DNA of 64,000 nucleotides from Aromatoleum anaerobium (GTDB taxonomy: Bacteria > Pseudomonadota > Gammaproteobacteria > Burkholderiales > Rhodocyclaceae), in contig NZ_WTVG02000036.1 in NCBI RefSeq assembly GCF_012910705.2, positions 62,001-126,000 of the forward strand, read 5' to 3'. Shown one piece after another: positions 17,361 through 28,074 of this stretch. How positions within the stretch are numbered: the first letter of the stretch is position 1; the number at the start of each line of letters is the position of its first letter. Position numbers and translations under genes: made by a program. The notes under the pieces are model-generated. The model worked only from the letters and a program-made list of their open reading frames with translations, had not been told where the DNA came from and did not search any database.

Positions 17361-19958
17361 TCAGACTTCGACCGTGTCGGCCACGCTCTTGAACTCCTCG
17401 ATCTGGTCGAAGTTCATGTAGCGGTAGACGTCCTTCGCCTTGGCGTTGACCACTTCCACCTGCGACATGTACTCCGCAACCGTCGGGATCTTGCCCATCA
17501 GCGCGCACACCGCCGCGAGCTCGGCCGAGCCCAGATAGACACGCGTATCGATGCCCAGCCGGTTCGGGAAGTTGCGCGTCGAGGTCGACATCGCGGTCGA
17601 ACCCTTGCGCACCTGCGCCTGGTTGCCCATGCACAGCGAGCAGCCGGGCATTTCCATGCGCGCGCCGGACTTGCCGAGCACCGAGTAGTAGCCTTCCTCG
17701 TTGAGCACCATCGCGTCCATCTTCGTCGGCGGGGCGATCCACAGGCGCGTCGGGATGTCCGACTTGCCGTCGAGCACTTTGCCCGCGGCGCGGAAGTGGC
17801 CGATGTTGGTCATGCACGAGCCAATGAAGACTTCGTCGATCTTGTCGCCGGCGACTTCCGACAGCAGCTTGACGTCGTCCGGGTCGTTCGGGCACGCGAC
17901 GATCGGTTCCTGGATGTCGGCGAGATCGATCTCGATCACCGCGGCGTAGTCGGCGTCGGCGTCGCCCTTCAGCAGCTGCGGGTCGGCAATCCAGCTTTCC
18001 ATCGCCTTGATGCGGCGGCCAAGCGTGCGCTTGTCCTCGTAGCCGTTGGCGATCATCCACTTCATCAGCGTGATGTTCGAGCGCATGTACTCGATGATCG
18101 GCGCCTTGTCGAGGTGCACCGTGCAGCCGGCGGCGGAACGCTCGGCCGAGGCGTCGGACAGCTCGAAAGCCTGTTCGACCTTGAGGTCCGGCAGGCCTTC
18201 GATCTCGAGGATGCGGCCGGAGAAGACGTTCTTCTTGCCTTTCTTCTCGACGGTCAAGAGGCCCTGGCGGATCGCGTACAGCGGGATCGCGTTGACGAGA
18301 TCACGCAGCGTGACGCCCGGCTGCATCGTGCCCTTGAAGCGCACCAGCACCGATTCGGGCATGTCGAGCGGCATCACGCCGGTCGCCGCGGCGAAGGCGA
18401 CCAAGCCCGAGCCGGCCGGGAAGGAGATGCCGATCGGGAAGCGCGTGTGGCTGTCGCCGCCGGTGCCGACGGTGTCGGGCAGCAGCAGGCGGTTGAGCCA
18501 CGAGTGGATCACGCCGTCGCCCGGACGCAGCGCGACGCCGCCGCGCGTGCTGATGAAAGACGGCAGCTCGCGGTGCATCTTGACGTCGACCAGCTTCGGG
18601 TAGGCCGCGGTATGGCAGAAGGACTGCATCACCAGATCGGCGGAGAAGCCGAGGCAGGCCAGATCCTTCAGCTCGTCGCGGGTCATCGGGCCGGTGGTGT
18701 CCTGCGAGCCGACAGTGGTCATCTTCGGTTCGCAGTAGGTGCCCGGGCGCACGCCCTGGCCTTCCGGGAAACCGCAGGCGCGGCCGACCATCTTCTGCGC
18801 CAGCGAGAAGCCCTTGCCGGAATCGGCCGGAGCCTGCGGCAGGCGGAACAGGGTGCTCACCGGCAGGCCCAGCGCTTCGCGCGCCTTGGCGGTGAGACCG
18901 CGCCCGATGATCAGCGGAATGCGGCCGCCGGCGCGCACTTCGTCGAGGATCACGAGGGTCTTGAGCTGCGATTCGGACACCACGGCGCCGTTCTTGAGCG
19001 CGGTGACCTTGCCGCTGGCGGCGTCGACCTGGAGCTCGATCTCGTCGCCCATGTCGAGCTGGCCGCAGTCGAGCTCGATCGGCAGCGCGCCGGCGTCTTC
19101 CATTGTATTGAAGAAGATCGGAGCGATCTTGGAGCCCAGGCACACGCCGCCGAAACGCTTGTTCGGCACGAACGGGATGTCCTCACCGGTGAACCACAGC
19201 ACCGAGTTGGTGGCCGACTTGCGCGAGGAACCGGTACCGACCACGTCGCCGACGTAGGCGACCAGGTTGCCCTTGGCGCGCAGGTCTTCGAGGAACTTGA
19301 CCGGGCCGCGCACGCCGGATTCTTCCGGCGTGATGCCCGGACGCGGGTTCTTCAGCATCGCCAGCGCGTGCAGCGGGATATCGGGCCGCGACCACGCGTC
19401 CGGCGCGGGCGACAGGTCGTCGGTGTTGGTTTCGCCGGTGACCTTGAACACGGTGAGCTTCTGCGAGGCCGGCACTTCCGGACGGCTGGTGAACCACTCG
19501 GCGTCGGCCCACGACTGCATCACGGCCTTGGCGTTGGCGTTGCCTTGCTCAGCCAGTTCCTTGACGTCGTGGAAGTAATCGAACATCAGCAGGGTCTTCT
19601 TCAACCCTTCGGCCGCACCCGCGCCGACTTCGGCATCGCCAAGCAAGTCGATCATCGGCTTGATGTTGAAGCCGCCGAGCATCGTGCCGAGCAGTTCGGT
19701 CGCCTTCGTGCGGGACACCAGTGCACAGGTCTCCTCACCCTTTGTGACTTTGGCGAGGAATTCCGCCTTGACCTTCGCGGCATCGTCGACGCCCGCCGGC
19801 ACGCGGTAGGTCAGGAGTTCGACGAGGAACTCTTCCTCGCCCTTCGGGGGATTCTTCAGCAACGCGACCAGTTCCTCGGTCTGCTGCTTCGACAGCGGCA
19901 GCGGCGGGATTCCGAGGGCGGCACGTTCGGCGACATGGGCACGGTAGGCTTCAAGCAC
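17361..19958 (-). CDS. acnB: Aconitate hydratase B
   Basis: An 865-residue AcnB, isomerising citrate to isocitrate (and 2-methylaconitate chemistry in some species). The N-terminal HEAT-like helical domain is followed by the swivel and catalytic domains. Cluster cysteines are in GSCMTNIG and CSLCMGNQ. The frame is open upstream, but GTG at 19956-19958 ([16 protein letters not shown]) gives the standard AcnB length and has GGAAGGA 8 nt upstream. It is divergent from acnA. Confidence 0.95.
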   Translation of the reverse strand: MLEAYRAHVAERAALGIPPLPLSKQQTEELVALLKNPPKGEEEFLVELLTYRVPAGVDDAAKVKAEFLAKVTKGEETCALVSRTKATELLGTMLGGFNIKPMIDLLGDAEVGAGAAEGLKKTLLMFDYFHDVKELAEQGNANAKAVMQSWADAEWFTSRPEVPASQKLTVFKVTGETNTDDLSPAPDAWSRPDIPLHALAMLKNPRPGITPEESGVRGPVKFLEDLRAKGNLVAYVGDVVGTGSSRKSATNSVLWFTGEDIPFVPNKRFGGVCLGSKIAPIFFNTMEDAGALPIELDCGQLDMGDEIELQVDAASGKVTALKNGAVVSESQLKTLVILDEVRAGGRIPLIIGRGLTAKAREALGLPVSTLFRLPQAPADSGKGFSLAQKMVGRACGFPEGQGVRPGTYCEPKMTTVGSQDTTGPMTRDELKDLACLGFSADLVMQSFCHTAAYPKLVDVKMHRELPSFISTRGGVALRPGDGVIHSWLNRLLLPDTVGTGGDSHTRFPIGISFPAGSGLVAFAAATGVMPLDMPESVLVRFKGTMQPGVTLRDLVNAIPLYAIRQGLLTVEKKGKKNVFSGRILEIEGLPDLKVEQAFELSDASAERSAAGCTVHLDKAPIIEYMRSNITLMKWMIANGYEDKRTLGRRIKAMESWIADPQLLKGDADADYAAVIEIDLADIQEPIVACPNDPDDVKLLSEVAGDKIDEVFIGSCMTNIGHFRAAGKVLDGKSDIPTRLWIAPPTKMDAMVLNEEGYYSVLGKSGARMEMPGCSLCMGNQAQVRKGSTAMSTSTRNFPNRLGIDTRVYLGSAELAAVCALMGKIPTVAEYMSQVEVVNAKAKDVYRYMNFDQIEEFKSVADTVEV

Positions 19959-20032
19959 GGGCGATTCCTTCCAATATCGTGGCGGTGGCAGGGCGTCCGG
20001 GTGCGTACCCGAACGGAACTCTGTGATTATAT

Positions 20033-20046
20033 GTCTTTTATAAGAC
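20033..20046. promoter_or_regulatory. Palindrome in the acnB-acnA intergenic region
   Basis: GTCTTTTATAAGAC has perfect 5-bp arms (GTCTT/AAGAC). It lies 75 nt before acnB and resembles GntR-type operators reported near TCA-cycle genes of betaproteobacteria; assignment to a regulator is inference. The AT-rich sequence around it (20026-20043) could also supply the -10 of acnB. Confidence 0.5.
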
Positions 20047-20294
20047 CTGGGGTGCAATGCAGCATTCGGGGCATCCCGTTGCCGCGCCGGGATTCTACTC
20101 TTCCCGCTCCGGTTGCGGGCCGGGTGGCGTCACTCTCATCGCGCCGTCATTGCTTTGCGCGGGGCTTTCAACTAAACAGGGCAAAGGAGTACGACGGGAA
20201 CGAGCGCCGCCAGCAGGGGTTCTAATGGTGGATGTGCACCCGGCGGCGTCACCTCGCGCCCTTCGACGAAGCCCCATTCATCGGGAGACCGACC

Positions 20295-23012
20295 ATGCTC
20301 CACACTCTGTTCGACACGCTGAAAACCTTTTTCACGCCCAGCGGGCGCAGCGGCCGGTTTTACTCGCTACCGGCACTCGAAACCGCCGGCGTCGCGACAA
20401 TCTCGCGCCTGCCGGTGTCGATCCGCATCGTGCTGGAAGCCGTGCTGCGCCATTGCGACGGCAGGAAGGTCACCGAAGACCACGTGCGCCAGCTCGCGGG
20501 CTGGAAAGCGAACGCGCCGCGCACCGCCGAAATCCCGTTCGTCGTCGCCCGTGTCGTGCTGCAGGACTTTACCGGCGTGCCGCTGCTGTGCGACCTCGCC
20601 GCGATGCGCAACGTCGCGGCCGACATGGGCAAGGACCCGAAGCTGATCGAACCGCTCGTGCCGGTGGATCTGGTCGTCGACCATTCCGTGCAAGTCGACC
20701 ACTACGGATCGCCGCTCGCGCTGCGGCAGAACATGGAACTCGAATTCCAGCGCAACCGCGAGCGCTATCAGTTCATGAAATGGGGGATGCAGGCATTCGA
20801 CACGTTTCGGGTCGTGCCGCCGGGCATCGGCATCGTCCACCAGGTCAATCTCGAATATCTGTTCCGCGGCGTGCGCGGGCACGACAGCGGGGATGGCATG
20901 CTGTATTACCCGGACACGCTGGTCGGCACCGACTCGCACACGACGATGATCAACGGCGTCGGCGTCGTCGGCTGGGGTGTCGGCGGAATCGAAGCCGAAG
21001 CCGGCATGCTGGGCCAACCGGTCTACCTGCTGACGCCGGACGTCGTCGGCGTCGAGCTGAAGGGGCGACTGAACGAAGGCGTCACCGCGACCGACCTCGT
21101 GCTGACCGTCACCGAACTGCTGCGGCAGCGCAAGGTCGTCGGCAAGTTCGTCGAGTTCTTCGGCGAAGGTACCGCGAGCCTGACCGTAACCGACCGGGCG
21201 ACGATCGCCAACATGGCCCCCGAATACGGCGCGACGATGGGCTTCTTCCCGGTCGATGACAAGACCGTCGCCTACATGCGCGGCACCGGTCGCAGCGACG
21301 CCGAGTGCGAACTGTTCGAAGCCTATTTCCGGGCGCAGCAGCTGTTCGGCGTTCCGCAGGCGGGCGAGATCGACTACTCGGAGACGGTCACGCTCGATCT
21401 GGCATCGATCGTCCCGTCGCTCGCCGGGCCGAAGCGGCCGCAGGACCGCATCCCGCTGTCCGACATGGAGGACATGTTCGACCGCCTGTTCTCCCGGCCG
21501 GCAAGCGAAAACGGCTTCGGCCAGCCGGAAGCTGCACTCGGCACGCGTTTTCCGACGAAGCTGCCGGGCGTCGACCTCGGCCATGGCGACATCCTCATCG
21601 CCGCGATCACGTCCTGCACGAACACCAGTAACCCGGCCGTGCTGATCGCCGCCGGCCTGCTGGCGAAGAAAGCGGTTGCAAAGGGCCTCCGCGTGAAACC
21701 CCACGTCAAGACTTCGCTCGCGCCGGGCTCGCGCGTCGTCACCGACTACCTGCAGAAAGCCGGGCTGCTCGAACCGCTCGCCGAGCTCGGCTTTGCGCTG
21801 GCCGGCTACGGCTGCACGACCTGCATCGGGAACTCGGGCGACCTCGCGCCGGAGCTGAACGAGGCGATCAGCGAGCACGATGTCATCGCCGCCGCGGTGC
21901 TGTCGGGCAACCGCAATTTCGAAGCGCGCATTCATCCGAACATCCGCGCCAACTTTCTCGCATCGCCGCCGCTCGTGGTTGCGTTCGCGATCGCGGGACG
22001 GGCCAACGTCGATCTCACCGAGAACCCGCTGGGCACCGGATCGGACGGCCACCATGTGTACCTGAAGGACATCTGGCCGACGTCCGACGAGATCGCCGCA
22101 GTGATGCCTTATGCAATGGACCCGGCGACTTTCACGCGCCTGTATTCCGACTTCACGAAGGACCACGACCTGTGGAACGAGATCTCGGCACCGGCGGGGC
22201 AGGTGTACGCATGGCCGGAATCGACCTACATCGCGCGTCCGCCGTTCTTCGAGGGCTTCTCGCCGCAGCCGGGACCGATCGCAGACATTAAGGGCGCACG
22301 CGTGCTGCTGCTGCTCGGCGATTCGGTCACGACCGACCACATCTCGCCAGCCGGTTCGTTCAGGGAGACGACCCCGGCAGGGCAGTGGCTGATCGCCAGG
22401 GGCATCGCGAAGCAGGATTTCAACTCCTACGGCTCGCGGCGCGGTATTCACGACGTGATGGTGCGCGGCACTTTTGCCAACGTGCGGATCAGGAACATGA
22501 TGCTGCCGCCGAAACAGGACGGCTCGCGCGTCGAAGGAGGCTACACGCTTCTCGACGGCCGGCAGACGACGGTGTTCGACGCGGCGATGGCATACATGGC
22601 GAACGGCACGCCGACGGTGATCTTCGCCGGCGAGGAGTACGGCACCGGCTCGAGCCGCGACTGGGCCGCGAAAGGCACGCAGCTGCTCGGCGTCAGGGCC
22701 GTCATCGCAAGAAGTTTCGAGCGCATCCATCGCTCGAACCTCGTCGGCATGGGCGTGCTGCCGCTGCAGTTCAAGGGTCAGGACTCGTGGGAGAGTCTCG
22801 GTCTGGTCGGCGACGAGACGTTCGACATCCTCGGCATCGATGCAACGCTCAAACCCCAGCAGGATCTACCGCTGGTCGTGCACCGGCGCAATGGCGAGCG
22901 GACCGAGGTCCCGGTGTTGTGCCGCATCGACACGCCGGTCGAAGTCGATTACTACCGTCATGGCGGCATCCTGCCGTATGTGCTGCGGGAGATTCTCGGG
23001 CGCGTGCAATAG
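20295..23012 (+). CDS. acnA: Aconitate hydratase A
   Basis: A 905-residue AcnA/IRP-type aconitase. Signature motifs are [35 protein letters not shown] (first cluster cysteine) and [12 protein letters not shown] (other two cysteines), with the swivel domain [16 protein letters not shown] near the C-terminus. Start ATG 20295-20297 ([10 protein letters not shown]) follows GGGAGA. The frame is open upstream into the intergenic region. Having both acnA and acnB divergently adjacent suggests joint control through the shared 330-nt spacer. Confidence 0.95.
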   Translation: MLHTLFDTLKTFFTPSGRSGRFYSLPALETAGVATISRLPVSIRIVLEAVLRHCDGRKVTEDHVRQLAGWKANAPRTAEIPFVVARVVLQDFTGVPLLCDLAAMRNVAADMGKDPKLIEPLVPVDLVVDHSVQVDHYGSPLALRQNMELEFQRNRERYQFMKWGMQAFDTFRVVPPGIGIVHQVNLEYLFRGVRGHDSGDGMLYYPDTLVGTDSHTTMINGVGVVGWGVGGIEAEAGMLGQPVYLLTPDVVGVELKGRLNEGVTATDLVLTVTELLRQRKVVGKFVEFFGEGTASLTVTDRATIANMAPEYGATMGFFPVDDKTVAYMRGTGRSDAECELFEAYFRAQQLFGVPQAGEIDYSETVTLDLASIVPSLAGPKRPQDRIPLSDMEDMFDRLFSRPASENGFGQPEAALGTRFPTKLPGVDLGHGDILIAAITSCTNTSNPAVLIAAGLLAKKAVAKGLRVKPHVKTSLAPGSRVVTDYLQKAGLLEPLAELGFALAGYGCTTCIGNSGDLAPELNEAISEHDVIAAAVLSGNRNFEARIHPNIRANFLASPPLVVAFAIAGRANVDLTENPLGTGSDGHHVYLKDIWPTSDEIAAVMPYAMDPATFTRLYSDFTKDHDLWNEISAPAGQVYAWPESTYIARPPFFEGFSPQPGPIADIKGARVLLLLGDSVTTDHISPAGSFRETTPAGQWLIARGIAKQDFNSYGSRRGIHDVMVRGTFANVRIRNMMLPPKQDGSRVEGGYTLLDGRQTTVFDAAMAYMANGTPTVIFAGEEYGTGSSRDWAAKGTQLLGVRAVIARSFERIHRSNLVGMGVLPLQFKGQDSWESLGLVGDETFDILGIDATLKPQQDLPLVVHRRNGERTEVPVLCRIDTPVEVDYYRHGGILPYVLREILGRVQ

Positions 23013-23026
23013 AATTGAATGCGCCG

Positions 23027-23422
23027 ATGCGACGAACCGCCGCCCCACCCTGCCCCTGCCAGTCGGGCAAGTCGTTCGACGACTGCTGCGCTGCACTCAT
23101 CGCCGGGGAGCTTCTGCCCGACACCGCGGAGGCGCTGATGCGCAGCCGCTATACCGCGTACACACTGGGCGACGAGTCGTATCTCCTCGCGAGCTGGCAT
23201 CCGTCGACCCGCCCGGCAGCGATCGATTTCACGACCGACCCGGCGCCCAAATGGATCGGGCTGCAGATCCGCCAACACGTCCAGACCGGTGCGGATGCCG
23301 CGGTCGTCGAGTTCGTCGCGCGATATCGCGTCGGCGGCCGCGCCCATCGCCTGCACGAGACGAGCCGCTTCGTGCGCACGCAGGGTCGCTGGCAGTATGT
23401 GGAGGGCGATATTCACGAGTGA
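23027..23422 (+). CDS. YchJ-family SEC-C motif protein
   Basis: A 131-residue UPF0225/YchJ-like protein. It starts with the zinc-binding SEC-C motif (CPCQSGKSFDDCC) and continues with an NTF2-like domain (AEALMRSRYTAYTLGDESYLLASWHPSTRP). ATG 23027-23029 lies 14 nt after the acnA stop, so it may be co-transcribed. Its function is unknown; zinc binding and a possible ligand pocket are all the sequence supports. Confidence 0.85.
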   Translation: MRRTAAPPCPCQSGKSFDDCCAALIAGELLPDTAEALMRSRYTAYTLGDESYLLASWHPSTRPAAIDFTTDPAPKWIGLQIRQHVQTGADAAVVEFVARYRVGGRAHRLHETSRFVRTQGRWQYVEGDIHE

Positions 23423-23531
23423 AGCAGTCGTGCGTCACCCCCGACCCCTATAATTGCCCGGGGAATATCCCGCCCGACTGAATCCCGATGACAACCGACG
23501 AGCCGCAGAGCGATCCGGCAACGAGAAAAAC

Positions 23532-23915
23532 ATGAACCTCGAAAAAGTCATCTTCGGCTTCTTCATCGTGCTCGCCGCCACACTCAACTTTGGCTTCTTC
23601 GTCGGCGACATCGACGACCCTTCGCACCACGACATCTACGAGCTTTTCGCCGCGATCGTCGTGAGCCTGATCGCGACCGTCCTCAAGTTCGGCGACCGCA
23701 CCCAGATCGGCGCGGTCCATCTGGCGACGAGCCTGGTGGCAGACCTGCAGCTCATCGCCGCCGCGATGGTATGGGGCTATGCCGCGCATGTCTCCGCCGG
23801 TGGGGTGACGCCCGAGATGGTCGCCCGGGTGGTTTCACTGTCGGGCGGAGCGCTGTTCGCGAACGTCGTGTCGGTGGCCATCCTGATCGCCGAAACGATC
23901 ATGCAGCGCCGCTAG
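23532..23915 (+). CDS. Small conserved membrane protein (DUF6394-like)
   Basis: A 127-residue protein with about four hydrophobic segments (residues about 7-25, 38-52, 62-85 and 100-120). It begins MNLEKVIFGFFIVLAATLNFGFF. It ends 16 nt before the potassium channel gene, and an association with such channels suggests a shared operon or a channel accessory. The DUF number is from memory and not certain. Confidence 0.75.
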   Translation: MNLEKVIFGFFIVLAATLNFGFFVGDIDDPSHHDIYELFAAIVVSLIATVLKFGDRTQIGAVHLATSLVADLQLIAAAMVWGYAAHVSAGGVTPEMVARVVSLSGGALFANVVSVAILIAETIMQRR

Positions 23916-23931
23916 GCGGCCAGGCGCACCG

Positions 23932-25671
23932 ATGACGCCCCTGCTGCGCCATCACAGCATCATCTTCCTGATCATGCGCCGCCTGCGGGCGCCGCTGATC
24001 CTGCTCATCAGCATCCTTGCGGTCTCGGTGCTCGGCCTGACGCTCGCGCCGGGCGTGGACGACGAAGGCAAGGTCCACTACCTGAGCTTCTTCCACGCGC
24101 TCTATTTCATGAGCTACACGGCGACGACGATCGGCTTCGGCGAGATTCCGTACGCATTTTCCGACCAGCAGCGCCTGTGGGTGACGCTGTGCATCTACCT
24201 GTCGGTGATCGGCTGGGCATACAGCGTCGGAACCGTGTTTGCCCTGCTCGCCGATCGCAGCCTGCAACTGGCGATCCGCACGCATCGCTTCCTGCGCGCA
24301 GTCAAGCGCCTGCGCGAGCCGTTCTACCTCGTGTGCGGATATGGCGAGACCGGACGGCTGATCTGCAGCGCGCTCGACCAGCTTGGCTATCGCGCCGTCG
24401 TCGTCGAATGCGACGAAGTCAAGGCCGGCGAAATCGACCTGCACAGCTACCGGGCGGACGTGCCGACGATGTGTGCCGACGCACGCAATCCCGACCTGCT
24501 GCAGTTCGCCGGCCTCACCCATCCGTATTGCATCGGCGTGATCGCATTGACGAACGACGACAGCGCGAACCTCGCAATTGCGATCGCCGCCCGTCTGCTC
24601 GCGCCGAAGATCCCGGCGCTGTGCCGCGCCGAGACGCCGGAAACCGCTGCGAACATGGCCTCGTTCGGCACGCGTTACATCATCAACCCGTTCGAGAAGT
24701 TCGCCGAATACCTGTCGCTCGCGTTGCACGCGCCGGCCGCGTGGCATTTGCTGACCTGGCTGACGGGACTGCCGGGGACGACCATCGAGCGTGAGCGGGA
24801 CCCGCCGCCGGGCGGCTGGATCGTATGCGGACACGGGCGCTTCGGGCGAGTGCTGGTGCAGGCGATGGAACAGGAATCGGCGGTATCGATCACGATCATC
24901 GACCGCGAACCATCCGACGACCCTCACCACCGCTGGGTGCAGGGGGATGGCACCGGCGCAGCGGCGCTCGAGCAGGCGGGCGTGCGCGAAGCTGCCGGCA
25001 TCATCGCCGGCACCGGGAACGATGTCGACAACCTGTCGATCGCGGTGACCGCGCGCGAACTGAACCCGGCGCTGTTCGTGATCCTGCGCCAGAACCACTA
25101 TGCCAACCACTCACTGTTCGAGGCTTACGATTCCGACGTCGACGTCGTGCCCAGCGAAATCATCGCGCACGAATGCCTGGCGATCCTGACGACGCCGCTG
25201 CTCGTGCCCTTCCTGAACGAGGTCAAGCGCCGCGACGAACCCTGGTGCGCGGCGCTGCTCGACAGGCTGACCGGACGATTCGGCTGGCAGGTACCCAGCG
25301 TCTGGAGCGAACGCATCAGCTTCACCCAGGCACCGGCACTTCACCACAAGCTGATGCATGGCGCGACGATCGCCCTGCGAGAAATCTTGCGCGCCCCGTC
25401 GAACCGCGACGATGAACTCGCGTGCGAGGTGCTGTACCTGCACCGCGACGACGACGATCACCTCCTGCTGCCCGATCCCGACACTGAAATCCGCGCTGGC
25501 GACGAACTGCTGCTGGTCGGCCGGCAGGAGGCGAGGCATGAATTCGACCTGACGCTATCGAACGAACACGCCCTCACCTATGTGCTGAGCGGTCGGGATC
25601 TGCCGGGAGGATGGCTGTGGGAGAAATTCTCGCGCGATCCGGTGGCCAGCCCGGCCCCGCACGAACGCTGA
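23932..25671 (+). CDS. Potassium channel with two TrkA-N (RCK) domains
   Basis: A 579-residue protein. Two membrane segments (about 18-38 and 83-105) surround a pore loop with filter-like TTIGFGE (65-71). Two cytosolic nucleotide-binding RCK domains follow, with CGYGETGR near residue 144 and CGHGRFGR near 299; TrkA-C-like domains complete it. The filter differs from the classical TVGYGD, but GFG filters occur. It probably mediates regulated K+ flux. Confidence 0.88.
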   Translation: MTPLLRHHSIIFLIMRRLRAPLILLISILAVSVLGLTLAPGVDDEGKVHYLSFFHALYFMSYTATTIGFGEIPYAFSDQQRLWVTLCIYLSVIGWAYSVGTVFALLADRSLQLAIRTHRFLRAVKRLREPFYLVCGYGETGRLICSALDQLGYRAVVVECDEVKAGEIDLHSYRADVPTMCADARNPDLLQFAGLTHPYCIGVIALTNDDSANLAIAIAARLLAPKIPALCRAETPETAANMASFGTRYIINPFEKFAEYLSLALHAPAAWHLLTWLTGLPGTTIERERDPPPGGWIVCGHGRFGRVLVQAMEQESAVSITIIDREPSDDPHHRWVQGDGTGAAALEQAGVREAAGIIAGTGNDVDNLSIAVTARELNPALFVILRQNHYANHSLFEAYDSDVDVVPSEIIAHECLAILTTPLLVPFLNEVKRRDEPWCAALLDRLTGRFGWQVPSVWSERISFTQAPALHHKLMHGATIALREILRAPSNRDDELACEVLYLHRDDDDHLLLPDPDTEIRAGDELLLVGRQEARHEFDLTLSNEHALTYVLSGRDLPGGWLWEKFSRDPVASPAPHER

Positions 25672-25677
25672 GCCGGT

Positions 25678-25899
25678 TCAGCCCTGCGCGGCAACGAGGA
25701 CGACCGTCTCGTCGCCGAAAGTGACCGTCTGGCCCGGGCGCAGCTTGGCCCGCTTGCGCGATTCGGCCCGCCCGTCGACGAGGACCCGCTGGCCTTCGAC
25801 GGCGGCATGCGCTTCGCCGCCGGTTCCGGTCAGCCCGGTCGCTTTCAACAGCTGGTCGAGCTGGATGTATTCGCCGCGCACGGCAAAGGAAATTGTCAT
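25678..25899 (-). CDS. S4-like RNA-binding protein (YbcJ family)
   Basis: A 73-residue protein consisting of an S4 domain: IQLDQLLKATGLTGTGGEAHAAVEGQRVLVDGRAESRKRAKLR pattern split across residues about 13-55, with GQTVTF after it. Start ATG 25897-25899 (MTISFAVRG); one further upstream is less likely. It converges with the channel gene. The role is probably RNA or ribosome binding, inferred from the fold. Confidence 0.85.
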   Translation of the reverse strand: MTISFAVRGEYIQLDQLLKATGLTGTGGEAHAAVEGQRVLVDGRAESRKRAKLRPGQTVTFGDETVVLVAAQG

Positions 25900-26006
25900 T
25901 GCATACTCCCGCACAGCCCTCTCGAGCTGCGCGAATCAATTGATCGATCGGAAGCCGCAAGCCTACACTGCCAACTCACTGTCTGCCGCCTCCGCGAACG
26001 AGAAAC

Positions 26007-26876
26007 ATGCCGCTGCCGCTCCTGCCAAGAATCGACCGCACGTACGTCCACGCGAACGAATCGGGGGCGCTGCAGCCGATCCGCACGGAGCGTGCATTCA
26101 TCCGCGACGAAGACTTCGACTTCACCGTTCGCTGGGTATCTTCGCTCGCGCTGAAGGATGCCGGCCGGGTCAGCGCGGCGTTGCGCCGCGATCCGGACTA
26201 CAACCCCTTTCTGCCGCCCGAAGAGGACCTGAACGTCGGGCCGGTCGGCAAACATCATCTCGCCGTGCTGAACAAATATCCGGTGATCGAGCGCCATCTG
26301 CTCATCGTCACGCGGGCGTTCGAATCCCAGACCGTGCCGCTCAGCCTTGCGGATTTCGTCGCCCTCGCGCGCGTCACCACCGAGCTCGGCGGACTCGGCT
26401 TCTACAATGGCGGCACCGAAGCCGGCGCGAGCCAGCGCCACAAGCATCTGCAATGGATTCCCGCCACTGCCGGCAGTTCGAACTTCGACGGCTTCACCGC
26501 CCGCCTGCCGGCGGATGTGCCCGGTGACGTCACATTCGACGCGACGCTGCCGTGGCGGCATTGTTTCGTGCGCCTCCGGCCTGCACCGCCAGGCAGCGAT
26601 TGCGCCCTCAATGGAGCAACCCTGCACCAGGCCTTCCACGCCGCCTGCGACGCACTCGGCATCGCTGCCGACCGCGATCCGATGCTGCCCTACAACATGC
26701 TGACCGGCGGCGGCTGGCTCGTCGTGATTCCGCGCCGCCGCGAGCAGCATGAAGGCATCTCGGTGAACGCGCTGGGCTTCGCGGGATCGCTGTTCGTGCG
26801 CCGCCCGGAACAGATCGAGGTCGTGCGCCGCATCGGCCCGCTGCACCTGCTGGCGGCGGTCGGATTTCCAGCGTGA
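26007..26876 (+). CDS. Ap4A phosphorylase / ATP adenylyltransferase
   Basis: A 289-residue HIT-superfamily protein of the Apa1/Apa2 group. It begins the family pattern with NPFLPPEEDLNVG and HHLAVLNKYPVIERHLLIVTR, and the active-site histidine motif is RHKHLQWIP. It phosphorolytically cleaves diadenosine tetraphosphate. About 40% longer than small HIT proteins, as expected for this group. Confidence 0.88.
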   Translation: MPLPLLPRIDRTYVHANESGALQPIRTERAFIRDEDFDFTVRWVSSLALKDAGRVSAALRRDPDYNPFLPPEEDLNVGPVGKHHLAVLNKYPVIERHLLIVTRAFESQTVPLSLADFVALARVTTELGGLGFYNGGTEAGASQRHKHLQWIPATAGSSNFDGFTARLPADVPGDVTFDATLPWRHCFVRLRPAPPGSDCALNGATLHQAFHAACDALGIAADRDPMLPYNMLTGGGWLVVIPRRREQHEGISVNALGFAGSLFVRRPEQIEVVRRIGPLHLLAAVGFPA

Positions 26877-26935
26877 TCGAAACCAGAAACGCCCGGAAGC
26901 CGACACCGGCGGACGCGCCGGGGCGCCAAGCCGCT

Positions 26936-27271
26936 TCAGGACTGCAGCGGCGGCAGACCGTGCCGGGTGCGCGCGCGGTCGCACGCGTCTTCGCCGATCC
27001 CGAGCGCCGCATAGGGCGCAAAGTCGCGGCACGGCGAAGGCCGGTTCAAATAGATCGTGCAATGGGCGCGGACACCGATCTCGCCGGCCAGGGCCACGCA
27101 ACGCGGCGGCCCTTCATCGGTGCCCCGCATGCGCACGAGCGCCCCGGTGACCGGCACGGTCATCGCGTCCGGCACGCCGCCCGCCGTCGCGCCAGCCAGC
27201 TCGGAGCGGTGAAAATCCACCCGGAAAGCCGCACAGCACGCGCCGCACCGGACGCAGTGATCGTCGCTCAT
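26936..27271 (-). CDS. YkgJ-family cysteine-cluster protein
   Basis: A 111-residue protein of the zinc/iron-chelating YkgJ group. It begins CVRCGACCAAFRVDF and ends with HCTIYLNRPSPCRDF, giving the conserved cysteines. Start ATG 27269-27271 (MSDDHC). The frame is open upstream. Function is unknown; some relatives are linked to metal handling or protein hydroxylation. Confidence 0.82.
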   Translation of the reverse strand: MSDDHCVRCGACCAAFRVDFHRSELAGATAGGVPDAMTVPVTGALVRMRGTDEGPPRCVALAGEIGVRAHCTIYLNRPSPCRDFAPYAALGIGEDACDRARTRHGLPPLQS

Positions 27272-27332
27272 CGGCTCGCCGGACCGCACGCCATGCGTTC
27301 GATGACGGGAACCGGATCGGCCGAACTGCCCA

Positions 27333-28064
27333 TCATCGCGGGGCGCCGCAGCATTTCTTGTATTTCTTGCCGCTGCCGCACGGACAGGCCTCGTTGCGCC
27401 CCGCACTTGCCGGTGCCGGTGCAGCCGGCTCATCGACCGACAGCAGCTCGACCGGTGCGAGCCCGAGCTTTCGCCACTGCCCGATGATCTCGCCGACTCC
27501 CGTGACGGCGAGTTCCAGCCATTGCAGCCGCGTGGCATCATCCGCCGCGCTTGCCGACGCTTCGTCGGCCCATGGCGTCATCATCGTGTCGATCGCATCC
27601 CGGACGGCCTGCGCCGCGTCCTCGGGCACGCCCTGGTCCCAATCGTCCGACCACAGCTCGAGCCCCTGGGCGAAGCCTTCGATCCATTCCTCGCCGATCC
27701 GCAGCGAATCGCCGTCGCCTGCCGCGTAGCAAAAAGGCTCCCAGCCTTCGGGCTCGCCGATCGTGGTCGCCAGTTCGTTGTAATAACGCCGCACCAGCCC
27801 GATTGCCCGCTGCATCTGGCTTCCCGAACCGAACGACACGTCCTCGCCATGCGCGGACCACACCTCGGGCAGCCACCGCTCGGGCGCGATCCGCCGCGGC
27901 GACGCGAGCACCGCGACGAGATATCCGTCGAGCATCTCCAGGTCCATGCAGTCTTCGGGCACCGCGTCGGACGTGAGCAGCTCTTCGAGGGCTTCGAACT
28001 GCGCGTCGTCGAGCAGATGGGAGTTCGGCGTTTCGTCCTGGGGCGCTGCTTCGATATTCATCAT
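27333..28064 (-). CDS. UPF0149/YecA-like protein with C-terminal SEC-C zinc motif
   Basis: A 243-residue protein. The N-terminal three quarters are a UPF0149 helical domain (LEMLDGYLVAVLASPRRIAP). The last residues are a SEC-C motif (CPCGSGKKYKKCC) that binds zinc. GGAG sits 5 nt before the first of two adjacent ATG codons at 28064. It is the second SEC-C protein in the region, after the YchJ-like one. Confidence 0.87.
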   Translation of the reverse strand: MMNIEAAPQDETPNSHLLDDAQFEALEELLTSDAVPEDCMDLEMLDGYLVAVLASPRRIAPERWLPEVWSAHGEDVSFGSGSQMQRAIGLVRRYYNELATTIGEPEGWEPFCYAAGDGDSLRIGEEWIEGFAQGLELWSDDWDQGVPEDAAQAVRDAIDTMMTPWADEASASAADDATRLQWLELAVTGVGEIIGQWRKLGLAPVELLSVDEPAAPAPASAGRNEACPCGSGKKYKKCCGAPR

Positions 28065-28074
28065 TTCTTCTCCG

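Noticed and set aside
17796-20225. An 809-residue plus-strand frame opposite acnB
   Set aside because: Shadow of acnB with His/Asp/Arg-rich composition typical of antisense GC-rich frames.
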